DNA from: JABDMH01 sp965223105
GTDB taxonomy: Bacteria > Bacteroidota > Bacteroidia > Chitinophagales > Saprospiraceae
Length of the DNA: 64,000 nt
Reading direction: 5' to 3'
Assembly (NCBI GenBank): GCA_965223105.1
Contig: OZ244987.1
Span: 1,116,001-1,180,000 of the forward strand
Shown here piece by piece: positions 45,071-52,718 of the stretch (position 1 is its first letter; the number at the start of each line of letters is the position of its first letter). Made by a program: the position numbers and the translations under genes. The notes beneath the pieces are model-generated. The model did no database searches. It saw only the letters and a program-made list of their open reading frames with translations, and was not told the DNA's origin.

Positions 45071-46675
45071 ATGGCAAGACGACTAACCACCTTTTCGAAG
45101 TTTTTGATCACCATGCTGATCATTTTGGGACTGTTTTTTCTGATTCGCTTTGTACTGAATGAGACCGATCTTGGAGGACAGCTCAAGCAACAAGGTGAGA
45201 ATCAGGCAGCACAAACTGATCGTGATCAGGGAACGAGCGGGGCCCCAACAGGCTCAAGTAGCGATGATGATGTACTTACTGTACAGCTGGTCACCTGGGG
45301 AGGTTACGCCCCTGGCCTTTATTTTAATGAAGGCGCCGATGCGACCACCAGATCTCGATTTTACAAGGATTATGGACTCAAAGTTCAATTCGTCTTAAAT
45401 GATAATTTGGAAACGGCTCTGAATGCCTGGGTAGCCGATGAATACGATGTGCTGGTTCAGACCGCAGATGCTTTCCCTCTTTACACAGCGCCAGAGGATA
45501 TCAATACCTACCAGCCTCGTGTTTTTATGCAGGTTGATTGGTCTCGTGGAGGAGATGTCATCATTGCCAAAAGAGGAATCAACAGCATCAACGACTTGAG
45601 AGGTAAGCGTGTCGCCGTAGCCGAACCTTCGCCATCTCAGACTCTTTTGATCACAGCTTTGGAGGCCGCTGGGCTCAAGTATGAAGATGTCGATATCGTA
45701 GCCTCACCCGATCCCGTTGTCGCAGCCACAACATTTAAGGGACCCGATGTAGATGCCGCGGTGGTTTGGAGTCCTTTTCACCTGGAGGCACTACGCGAAA
45801 TAGCCGGCTCCAAAGAATTGGTAAGTACACGGACGCAATCCCATATCATTGCTGATATTATGTTTGCCAAAGAGTCCTACATTCAAAACAACCGGGACAA
45901 GATTCATGCATTTTACGAGGGCTGGATGAAAGGGGTCGCTGAGTTATACAACAACGAATCCAATCAAGAGAAGGCAGCCAAGATCCTGGGTGAATTCCTG
46001 GGTTTTCCTGTGGAAGACGCCAAGGGTGCCATGGCCGATGTCCGGTGGGCTACCCACGGAGACAATAAGAACTTTTTTGGTTTGAACACCAATTATCGCG
46101 GTATGAAAGGTAGTGATCTGTATACCAAGATGGCTCAAACATTTTACCGGCTGGAACAAGCTGAGCGACAAGCTCCGCCTTGGCGATCCATAGCCTATTC
46201 CGGGGCTGTGTCCGCGGCTGATGGTAGGTTGCAGGGCGCTGGCTTCGAAGGGGAAGGTCAGAAATCCTTCTCCGCTCCTTCCCCATCCGAACGAACTGCT
46301 CCGGCATTGGCAGTAAAACCCATCACAATCAATTTTTCGACAGGAGCCTTTGAGCTCACTGAAAATGCTAAGACACTAATTGACCTTCAACTGGCCGACA
46401 TCGCTAAATCTTTCGCCAATACCCGGGTACGTATTGAAGGCAATACGGACAACGTGGGTGCCAGAAATTTCAATGTAGAATTATCCCGGAAAAGGGCTCA
46501 GTCGGTAGCTGACTACCTTGTCAATACCTACAAGATGGATCGCAACCGGTTTGTTATTGTGGGTAATGGTCCAGACAATCCGGTTCCGGGATGTGAGTCC
46601 AATGCTACCGAAGACTGCCGGGCAAAAAATCGCCGTACGGAATTTCAACTGATTGCCACAGCACCTCCGCAGTAG
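45071..46675 (+). CDS. Membrane-anchored ABC solute-binding protein fused to an OmpA-family domain
   Basis: The 534-residue protein has three parts. A single N-terminal helix (about 8-29) anchors it in the inner membrane. A NMT1/SsuA-like type 2 solute-binding domain (about 72-370) contains VQLVTWGGYAPGLY, INDLRGKRVAVAEPSPS and DAAVVWSPFHLEALREI. After a short linker, an OmpA/MotB peptidoglycan-binding domain (about 415-530) carries INFSTGAFELTENA, EGNTDNVGARNFNVELSRKRA and CRAKNRRTEF, including the Asp and Arg that bind diaminopimelate. It is tethered at both ends, across membrane and cell wall. The ligand is unknown. Confidence 0.9.
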   Translation: MARRLTTFSKFLITMLIILGLFFLIRFVLNETDLGGQLKQQGENQAAQTDRDQGTSGAPTGSSSDDDVLTVQLVTWGGYAPGLYFNEGADATTRSRFYKDYGLKVQFVLNDNLETALNAWVADEYDVLVQTADAFPLYTAPEDINTYQPRVFMQVDWSRGGDVIIAKRGINSINDLRGKRVAVAEPSPSQTLLITALEAAGLKYEDVDIVASPDPVVAATTFKGPDVDAAVVWSPFHLEALREIAGSKELVSTRTQSHIIADIMFAKESYIQNNRDKIHAFYEGWMKGVAELYNNESNQEKAAKILGEFLGFPVEDAKGAMADVRWATHGDNKNFFGLNTNYRGMKGSDLYTKMAQTFYRLEQAERQAPPWRSIAYSGAVSAADGRLQGAGFEGEGQKSFSAPSPSERTAPALAVKPITINFSTGAFELTENAKTLIDLQLADIAKSFANTRVRIEGNTDNVGARNFNVELSRKRAQSVADYLVNTYKMDRNRFVIVGNGPDNPVPGCESNATEDCRAKNRRTEFQLIATAPPQ

Positions 46676-46679
46676 GTAG

Positions 46680-47771
46680 ATGTCACTTTTCAAACTAAAA
46701 GGCTCACTTACCAGCCTGCAGAGTATCCTATTGGGTGTTACAGGTTTCGGTCTGTTACTGTTGCTTTGGTTTTTGGTGACTATGGGCAGTGATCCGGTCT
46801 TTCCGGCCTATATCCTTCCCAGACCTGGTAAAGTGTTATCAGCTTTTGGAGCCCTGTACAATGAAAATGATATTATCAGGAACACTTGTCTATCCATTGG
46901 ATTGAACCTGGCTGGATACATCGAGGCTGTGTTAATATCCTTGCCGATTGGTTTTCTGATTGGCCTTTATCCCTTCTTTCAGGGTCTTTCGCAACGCCAA
47001 GTAGATGCAATTCGTTACATCCCGCTCACCGCCGTGACTGGATTATTCATTGTGTGGTTTGGTACAAGTACTGCAATGAAGGTGCACTTTTTGGCCTTTG
47101 GTATTTTGATTTACTTGTTGCCAGTGGTTATGGTCAGGGTCAAAGAGGTAGAAGATGTCTATCTCAAAACTGTGTACACACTGGGGGCCAATGACTGGCA
47201 GACGATCAGAAGTGTTTATATCCCTTCTGTACTCTCAAGGATCACAGACGATATTCGAGTGTTGACCGCCATATCCTGGACCTACATCATTGTGGCTGAG
47301 GGTATTGGAGCTACTGGAGGTATTGGAGCTTTGATTTGGCGTGCAGGCATTAGACAAGGAAGGGTAGACAAGGTATTTGCCATACTTATCATCATTATGA
47401 TTATCGGGATCATCCAGGATAAGTTATTCATCTATCTCGATCGGCTTTTCTTCCCCCATAAGTATCAAGGGGGTGATCAGTATGCCAAAGCAGGTTCAGA
47501 GGGCAATTCGACCTGGGATTTGATTTGGAGTTTTGTAGCAAGCATGGGTATATGGATTTTGATCGGGATTTATCTGCTCCTTCTGGTAGATAGCTTTGGA
47601 CCAATCCTGGGAAACGAGCCCCTCCTGCACTACTTATTTGCTGATACTGCCATCGCGGTCCACTTGATCATGTGGTGTGTCATCGGTTACCACCTGTATC
47701 GATTTTATAGCTTACGAAGAGATCGATCCTTGGTACCGAGTGAGGTATCTGAACAAAAATCTCCCTCGTGA
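46680..47771 (+). CDS. ABC transporter permease (SsuC/TauC-like) with extra membrane tail
   Basis: The 363-residue protein starts 4 bp after the previous stop. The first ~265 residues are a type I permease with six helices and the EAA loop (VYTLGANDWQTIRSVYIPSVL), then WTYIIVAEGIGATGGIGALI, close to sulfonate, taurine and nitrate permeases. About 95 additional residues contain two more helices (about 282-304 and 322-340, WSFVASMGIWILIGIYLLL). Such a tail is absent from SsuC-type permeases. It forms the channel with the ATPase encoded next. Confidence 0.88.
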   Translation: MSLFKLKGSLTSLQSILLGVTGFGLLLLLWFLVTMGSDPVFPAYILPRPGKVLSAFGALYNENDIIRNTCLSIGLNLAGYIEAVLISLPIGFLIGLYPFFQGLSQRQVDAIRYIPLTAVTGLFIVWFGTSTAMKVHFLAFGILIYLLPVVMVRVKEVEDVYLKTVYTLGANDWQTIRSVYIPSVLSRITDDIRVLTAISWTYIIVAEGIGATGGIGALIWRAGIRQGRVDKVFAILIIIMIIGIIQDKLFIYLDRLFFPHKYQGGDQYAKAGSEGNSTWDLIWSFVASMGIWILIGIYLLLLVDSFGPILGNEPLLHYLFADTAIAVHLIMWCVIGYHLYRFYSLRRDRSLVPSEVSEQKSPS

Positions 47772-48562
47772 TGAAAGACACAGATCTACCGAACATCATC
47801 GAGTTACGGGATATTCATCAGAGCTATGATGGAGGAGAAACCTGGATCATTCAGGGCCTTGATTTAATAATCGAAGATAAACCCGACCAGGGCCAGTTTG
47901 CCGTCATATTGGGAATGTCAGGCAGTGGAAAATCGACCTTGCTGCGTTACATAGCTGGCTTACAGAAGCCCACCAAAGGTCAGGTCCTGGTGAATGGAAA
48001 ACCAGTAGGTCGCGACAATCGAGTAAGCATGGTCTTTCAGCAATATTCTTCACTGCCCTGGATGACAGTACTCGACAACGTGGCTCTAGGTCTTCGATTT
48101 CAGGGAGTAGATCGGAAAATTCGTCATGCCAAAGCGATGGAGCTGATTGAATTGGTAGGTTTGAAGGGGCACGAGAAAAAATACGCTCAGTATCCAACGC
48201 TCTCCGGAGGGCAGCTACAACGGGTAGCTATTGCCCGGAGCCTGCTGGCTAACCCAAACATCTTGCTCATGGATGAACCTTTTGGGGCCCTAGATATCCG
48301 TACTCGATTGCAGATGCAGGAATTGCTGGTGCAGATTTGGCAGCGATTTCACAGCACAATCGTGTTCGTGACTCACGACATTAGAGAGGCGGTTTTTCTC
48401 GGAGATGAAATTCATATCCTCAAGGCCCAGCCTTCGAAATTTGTCGAGCACATTCAGATTGATCTGCCGCTGGAACGTGGCAAGAATATTAAACGGGAGA
48501 CAAAATATACCGAGCTGGTTCATGATGTGGAAGATGCGATGCTTAGGGTGGCCGAAATGTGA
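47771..48562 (+). CDS. ABC transporter ATP-binding protein (SsuB/TauB-like)
   Basis: The protein has 263 residues from the ATG at 47771, which overlaps the permease stop codon (TGATG); a GTG one codon earlier is also possible. It shows Walker A ILGMSGSGKSTLLRYIAG, Q-loop MVFQQYSSLPWMTV, signature LSGGQLQRVAIARSLL, Walker B ILLMDEPFGALD and switch FVTHDIREAVFLGDEI. It is the energising subunit of the OmpA-fused ABC system and the last gene of the operon. Sequence fits importers of sulfonate, nitrate or hydroxymethylpyrimidine type, but the true substrate is open. Confidence 0.92.
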   Translation: MKDTDLPNIIELRDIHQSYDGGETWIIQGLDLIIEDKPDQGQFAVILGMSGSGKSTLLRYIAGLQKPTKGQVLVNGKPVGRDNRVSMVFQQYSSLPWMTVLDNVALGLRFQGVDRKIRHAKAMELIELVGLKGHEKKYAQYPTLSGGQLQRVAIARSLLANPNILLMDEPFGALDIRTRLQMQELLVQIWQRFHSTIVFVTHDIREAVFLGDEIHILKAQPSKFVEHIQIDLPLERGKNIKRETKYTELVHDVEDAMLRVAEM

Positions 48563-48724
48563 GAAAGCAATAGGTGGTGCGAGATATTGCAATCAGCCAT
48601 AGGAAGCCATCCAAAGTGATTTCACACTTCAAGATATCTTCGCAGATGTCTGAATTTAACATCCTATTAACAAATCCCAGATCTCAATTTGGGGCAATTA
48701 TTCCACCTTGTATGACAGAAAGTT

Positions 48725-48732
48725 TATTTTTG
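48725..48732 (+). promoter_or_regulatory. Possible -7 box of a Bacteroidota promoter
   Basis: TATTTTTG matches TAnnTTTG and lies 50 bp upstream of the start of the second DUF2911 gene. No good TTTG -33 box is present at the expected distance. Confidence 0.35.
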
Positions 48733-48781
48733 TGACCTCAAAGCCATCACTTTTACTTTTTACAAACAAAAACTTATTGTA

Positions 48782-49627
48782 ATGATGAAAAAAGCCTTTT
48801 TAACATGCTTGGCTCTGGGTTTAAGCCTGGGAATGATCATGCAAGCACAAATTAGAACCCCTGCACCAAGTCCCTCAAATAAGTACGTACAAATGGTGGG
48901 ACTTACTGAGGTTACCATAGAGTACTCACGACCAGGAGTAAAGGATCGTGAAATATTCGGCGGTTTGGTACCTTATGATGAGCCTTGGCGACTCGGAGCC
49001 AATGCTGCTACAAAATTTACGTTCAGCGAAGATGTAGTTTTGGGTGGTAAGGATGTAGAAAAAGGATCATACGCAGTTTTGGCAAAGCCTGGTATGACCA
49101 GCTGGACGCTGATGCTGTATCCTTATGAATCAGGAAATTTTGGCAGCTATTTGGAAAGCGATGTTGAGCCTATTATGGTTACAGCTGAGGTAAACAAAAT
49201 GGAAGCTCAAATTCAGAATTTAATGATTTTACTGGATGACATTAAGAGTGACGGTGCCGTTCTCTTATTGGGCTGGGATCACACCATGGCAGCAGTGCCA
49301 CTCAAAGTGCATACCGATAAAGCGGTTGAAGAAAACATCGCCAGTGTAATGGCCGGTCCAAGTCAAAATGACTACTATGCTGCGGCATCCTACTATCACA
49401 GTGAAGGTAAAGATCTCAACAAAGCCTTGGAGTGGATCGACAAAGCCATTGATATGGGCTATGAGCGGTTTTGGGTGTTACGCACCAAGTCGTTGATCCA
49501 GGCTAAGCTAGGAGATAAAGAAGGAGCAATTTCTTCAGCCAAAAAATCCTTGGAGCTGGCCAAAGAAGCAGGTAACAATGATTACATCAAAATGAATGAA
49601 GCTTCTATCAAGGAGTGGATGATGTAG
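48782..49627 (+). CDS. DUF2911 protein with TPR-like C-terminus
   Basis: The 281-residue protein has a signal peptide (LALGLSLGMIMQAQIRTP). A DUF2911 domain (about 25-175) carries EYSRPGVKDREIFGGLVPYDEPWRLGANAATKF. A helical C-terminal part (about 190-281) has two TPR-like helix pairs (DLNKALEWIDKAIDMG, DKEGAISSAKKSLELAKE). It is an extended relative of the DUF2911 protein at 32979, which lacks the TPR portion. It is exported; the function is unknown. A terminator follows. Confidence 0.9.
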   Translation: MMKKAFLTCLALGLSLGMIMQAQIRTPAPSPSNKYVQMVGLTEVTIEYSRPGVKDREIFGGLVPYDEPWRLGANAATKFTFSEDVVLGGKDVEKGSYAVLAKPGMTSWTLMLYPYESGNFGSYLESDVEPIMVTAEVNKMEAQIQNLMILLDDIKSDGAVLLLGWDHTMAAVPLKVHTDKAVEENIASVMAGPSQNDYYAAASYYHSEGKDLNKALEWIDKAIDMGYERFWVLRTKSLIQAKLGDKEGAISSAKKSLELAKEAGNNDYIKMNEASIKEWMM

Positions 49628-49661
49628 TAATCGTTAAAAAGATATTATTGAGAAAATATGG

Positions 49662-49692
49662 CGGCTGCTCAATTTGGGCAGCCGTTTTTTCA
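49662..49692 (+). terminator. Rho-independent terminator after DUF2911-TPR gene
   Basis: A CGGCTGC...GCAGCCG stem with a 9-nt loop is followed by six T. It lies 35 bp after the stop codon and just before the end of the opposing cbpM gene. Confidence 0.88.
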
Positions 49693-49700
49693 TAGGTGCT

Positions 49701-49994
49701 TCACCGGTCAAAATAGCTCATGCGATGACGCAGTTGTTCGTTTTCTTGAGTGAGTTTTTCAATCTTATCTAATAAATCCAAAACGACCCCGATTCCGGGT
49801 AAATTAATTTCTAGTTCGTGGTGAAATCGAATGGCTTTTTCCAGTCGAGGAAGATGTTCTTCCTCCATATAATCCAGGTCGTCTTGGGATTGGATATTGA
49901 CAATCCCATATTCATGAAGACTATGAATAAAACTATTTTCGATCCGATAGTGCCTGCAGACTTGTTGGACATGGATTCTTTTTGACTTGATCAT
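49701..49994 (-). CDS. cbpM: Chaperone modulator CbpM-like protein
   Basis: The 97-residue protein has the MerR-like fold of CbpM: an N-terminal winged-helix portion (IHVQQVCRHYRIENSFIHSLHEYG) and a helical second half with an HHELEINLPGIGVVLDLLDKI core. CbpM binds the J-domain of CbpA and restrains its activity. The start codon overlaps the stop of the cbpA gene by 4 bp, which fits translational coupling of the pair. Confidence 0.88.
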   Translation of the reverse strand: MIKSKRIHVQQVCRHYRIENSFIHSLHEYGIVNIQSQDDLDYMEEEHLPRLEKAIRFHHELEINLPGIGVVLDLLDKIEKLTQENEQLRHRMSYFDR

Positions 49995-50911
49995 GATTTC
50001 CTGAGTTTAGCTAATTTTTCAAAGAGTACCCTCTCTTCCGCACTTAGATTAGTAGGTATTTCAATATTGTAGGTCAAAATCAGGTCACCAAATGTCCCTT
50101 CTTTTTTGTACACCGGAAACCCCTTTCCTGATAACTTGATCTTCGTGCCGTTTTGCGTTCCGGGTTTTACGTTAAGTTTCACCTTTTTCCCATCAAAGGT
50201 ATCCACTTTGATTTCACCTCCCATTACTGCAGTATAGAGATCTAAGGGAAAAGTGCGGTACAGATTTTTTCCATCTCTTCGAAACGGCGTATGATTAATA
50301 ATTTCAAACTTAATATATAGATCTCCATTTGGGCCCCCGTTAACCCCCGGGCCACCATGTCCCTTGATTTTAATAGTCTGGCCATTGCTGACGCCAGCAG
50401 GAATGGTGAGCCGAATATTCTTACCGTTAACCTGCAATGTTTGTTTTTGTGATTTGTAGACGTCACGTAGGTGAAGTCGGAGAACCGCATTGTAGTCCTG
50501 ACCTCTAAATCTTACCTCCTGGGAATATCTCGTTCGTCCACCCATATTACCAAACATGGCCTCAAAAAAATCGGAGAATTCGCCCTGACCAAAAGAGCCT
50601 TCGCCTGCAAAACCTTCGAATCCATGTGCTCGCCTACCCGATTGACCCCTACGCTGTTGCTGAGCTGCGGCTTCAAATGCATCAGCGTGTTCCCAATCTT
50701 TTCCATACTTGTCGTACTTCTTTCGCTTTTCAGGATCACTTAGCACTTCATGGGCTTCATTGATCTGCTGAAATTTTTTTTTGGCTGATTCATCATTCGG
50801 ATTGAGGTCGGGATGATGTTTTCGGGCCAATTTGCGATAGGCCGCCTTAATCGCCTTGGTATCAGCCTCTTTAGGAAGGCCTAGTATCTTATAATAGTCA
50901 ATAAATTGCAT
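49991..50911 (-). CDS. cbpA: DnaJ-family co-chaperone CbpA
   Basis: The protein has about 306 residues from the ATG at 50911. A J-domain (1-70: DYYKILGLPKEADTKAIK, with HPD in KHHPDLNP) comes first, then a Gly/Phe-rich stretch (GFAGEGSFGQGEFSDF). The two DnaJ C-terminal substrate-binding domains lack a zinc finger (RLTIPAGVSNGQTIKIKGHGGPG, GTKIKLSGKGFPVYKKEG). The missing zinc finger distinguishes CbpA from DnaJ. It stimulates DnaK ATPase. The frame is open upstream to 51094, but that part is translated repeat sequence. Confidence 0.93.
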   Translation of the reverse strand: MQFIDYYKILGLPKEADTKAIKAAYRKLARKHHPDLNPNDESAKKKFQQINEAHEVLSDPEKRKKYDKYGKDWEHADAFEAAAQQQRRGQSGRRAHGFEGFAGEGSFGQGEFSDFFEAMFGNMGGRTRYSQEVRFRGQDYNAVLRLHLRDVYKSQKQTLQVNGKNIRLTIPAGVSNGQTIKIKGHGGPGVNGGPNGDLYIKFEIINHTPFRRDGKNLYRTFPLDLYTAVMGGEIKVDTFDGKKVKLNVKPGTQNGTKIKLSGKGFPVYKKEGTFGDLILTYNIEIPTNLSAEERVLFEKLAKLRKS

Positions 50912-50999
50912 AGTGCTCGAGTTCGTATTCAATCCACTATAAAAACAATGGTTATTTGTAGATGGTTCGAATTCAACCCACTGAAAGCTACATCTCCCC

Positions 51000-51372
51000 C
51001 CGCCTTCGCCAAGGCTTGGGAAGGGCAAGAAATCTTTCCAATACGAAGCGTCTCCCTCGCCTTCGCCAAGGCTTCGGACAGGCAGGGCAGGCATTTCTTT
51101 CCAATAGCGAAGCGTCTCCCATCATTTGCTATTGCGAAGCGTCTCCCATCATTTGCTATTGCGAAGCGTCTCCCATCATTTGCTATTGCGAAGCGTCTTC
51201 CATCATTTGCTATTGCGAAGCGTCTTCCCCGCCATCACCAAGGCTTCAGGTTGGCAGGCAATCTTTCGAATAGCGAGCGTCTTCCCTCTTTGCAATAGCG
51301 AAGCGTCTCCCATCATTTCTATGGCGAAGCCGTCTCCCCACCTTCGCCAAGGCTTCGGGCTGGCAGGCAATC
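51000..51372. repeat. Tandem 27-bp repeat and CCTTCGCCAAGGC palindromes between cbpA and ung
   Basis: Five units of 27 bp start at 51107, 51134, 51161, 51188 and 51215, each beginning GCGAAGCGTCT and ending ATTTGCTATT. Around them are three copies of a hairpin-forming CCTTCGCCAAGGCTTGGG/CTTCGG motif (near 51003, 51060 and 51341) and a degenerate one (near 51235), each linked to GGCAGG-like sequence. The whole reads as a patchwork of REP-type elements. It lies between the start of cbpA and the end of ung, both on the minus strand. Open frames within it are repeats read as protein. Confidence 0.85.
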
Positions 51373-52053
51373 TCATTCTGGAAGTGACCAATCGATGGGT
51401 CGATCTCCTTGGGCCAACAACAATTCATTCGTCCTGCTGAAATGGTGATTGTTGAAGAAGGCGTTTCCGGTGAAAGGCGATGGATGGGCACTCTGCAGCA
51501 CGTGGTGTCTCAATTCATCGATGAGCTTGATTTTGGACTGGGCAAACCTACCCCAAAGCAGGAAAATAAGGCCCTCTCTTTTTTGAGATAGTGTGGCGAT
51601 GACCTGATCGGTAAATGTTTGCCATCCTATACTCTGATGAGAACCGGCTTTGCCACTTTCAACCGTCAGCATGGCATTCAGCAGGAAGACCCCTTGTTCT
51701 GCCCAGTAGGTGAGATCGCCGTGGGAGGGAATAGGAGTACCCAGATCGAGATGTAATTCTTTGTAGATATTTTTTAAAGATGGAGGAGGGGAAACGCCGC
51801 GGGGTACGCTAAAGGATAGTCCCATGGCCTGCCCTTTTCCATGGTATGGGTCTTGACCCAAAATCACTACTTTAACCCGCTCAAAGGGAGTGGTATTGAA
51901 AGCATGAAAGATGAGGGATCCAGGGGGGTAGATGAGGGTACCGTTGTGTTTTTTCTCCTTGAGTTTTTTGCTCAACTCCGCAAAGTAAGGCTTCTGAAAT
52001 TCAGCAGCCAATACTGACTTCCAGCTGGCTTCAATTTGTACTTCGGTAGTCAT
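51373..52053 (-). CDS. ung: Uracil-DNA glycosylase
   Basis: The protein has 226 residues from the ATG at 52053. It is a complete family 1 UDG: VVILGQDPYHGKGQAMGLSFSV with catalytic Asp68, VFLLNAMLTVESGKAGSH, FLLWGRFAQSK and the DNA-intercalation loop HPSPFTG with its catalytic His. It excises uracil from DNA. The ATG six codons upstream (52071) is less likely. The stop codon lies at the border of the repeat patch. Confidence 0.95.
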   Translation of the reverse strand: MTTEVQIEASWKSVLAAEFQKPYFAELSKKLKEKKHNGTLIYPPGSLIFHAFNTTPFERVKVVILGQDPYHGKGQAMGLSFSVPRGVSPPPSLKNIYKELHLDLGTPIPSHGDLTYWAEQGVFLLNAMLTVESGKAGSHQSIGWQTFTDQVIATLSQKREGLIFLLWGRFAQSKIKLIDELRHHVLQSAHPSPFTGNAFFNNHHFSRTNELLLAQGDRPIDWSLPE

Positions 52054-52157
52054 AATCACAATCGGTGCCACCTAAGATAGAGAATGTGATTTGATTTTTG
52101 TGCTTATTGGAATTTGAGCTACCTTTGTCACACTAAATACTCGCTCAAATCGGTAGT

Positions 52158-52232
52158 TGGTCCTGTAGCTCAACTGGATAGAGCAGCTGCCTTCTAAGCA
52201 GCAGGTTCCAGGTTCGAGTCCTGGCGGGATCA
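52158..52232 (+). tRNA. tRNA-Arg (UCU)
   Basis: A full cloverleaf is readable. The acceptor stem GGTCCTG pairs with CGGGATC (two G-U pairs), with discriminator A at the end. The D-arm starts TAGCTC. The anticodon stem GCTGC/GCAGC encloses loop CTTCTAA with anticodon TCT. The T-arm CCAGG-TTCGAGT-CCTGG is intact. CCA is not encoded. Confidence 0.95.
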
Positions 52233-52294
52233 CTACTTCTTTCCTTTGATAAAAGAGTGTCAATTTTGTTAGATTGAGAATTGATTGCGTGACT

Positions 52295-52359
52295 ACTGTA
52301 GTCAGGAATAACTGCAAATGCTGACCACCCAGTACATCAGTAAGTCCTGGCGTGATCAC
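52295..52359 (+). pseudogene. Degenerate tRNA-Arg-like copy
   Basis: About 127 bp after the tRNA gene the sequence resembles it again. CTGTAG occurs at the equivalent of U8, and a nearly identical 3' end reads AGTCCTGGCGTGATCAC (tRNA: AGTCCTGGCGGGATCAC). The following ~45 bp also match the tRNA's 3' flank in part (both reach CAATTTTGT). The middle cannot fold as a cloverleaf. It is either an old duplicate or a remnant att site of an element that had integrated at the tRNA 3' end. Confidence 0.55.
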
Positions 52360-52600
52360 AACTTTACCCTTAAGAAAGGTGTGCCAATTTTGTGAATTGA
52401 AATGCGGTTGGTAGATAGGATGAGAATTCTGGAAATGTCTCTTTAGGGCCAGCTGCAGCGAATAATTGGAGAGAGCCACGGGCTGTTGGCTGCGGAAAGT
52501 GATTTCCAGCTCGGCTTAATCAGGGGTTCATGAGAAATGACGATCGCAAGAGAAATAACCGCCTGATGCGATCAAGCCCTGATCAGGAACGCGTGATTAA

Positions 52601-52718
52601 TGAAAAATTACTCATATATTTTTTTGGAGCACTTAAATTAGGTGTCCATTTCTTAACCAATACAAACTACTGACTGCACCGAGATGAATTTTTATATTTT
52701 GACCAGGGGAAAAATCTC
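52601..52718 (+). pseudogene. Disrupted 5' end of the glycosyltransferase gene
   Basis: Read with one base added in the T-tract at 52620-52625 and with TGA at 52671 as a sense codon, this stretch continues the downstream protein upstream. It gives an initiator Met at 52601, an N-terminal membrane helix (ALKLGVHFLTNTNY) and then LHRDEFLYFDQGKN, which leads directly into the intact frame. RDE-x-x-Y is the conserved N-terminal motif of GT39/ArnT-type enzymes. A single deletion and a GGA-to-TGA change (conserved Gly) would explain both lesions, so the original start is lost or a sequencing error is present. Confidence 0.65.

Noticed and set aside
51107..51241. CRISPR-like array of 27-bp repeats
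   Set aside because: Repeats are directly adjacent with no spacers; it is an ordinary short tandem repeat.
50906..51440. Several plus-strand open frames and an N-terminal extension of cbpA
   Set aside because: They are translations of the 27-bp and palindromic repeats and show only repeated peptides. The J-domain gives the true cbpA start at 50911.
52072..52479. Minus-strand open frame of 135 codons between ung and the glycosyltransferase
   Set aside because: It is the antisense of the tRNA-Arg gene and its degenerate copy; its PGLEPGTCCLEGSCSIQLSYR-like sequence is the usual false protein seen opposite tRNA genes.
52671..52673. TGA read as selenocysteine or by programmed recoding in the glycosyltransferase
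   Set aside because: No hairpin follows, family members have no Sec or Cys here, and a second lesion (frameshift) lies just upstream, so a broken gene is the simpler reading.
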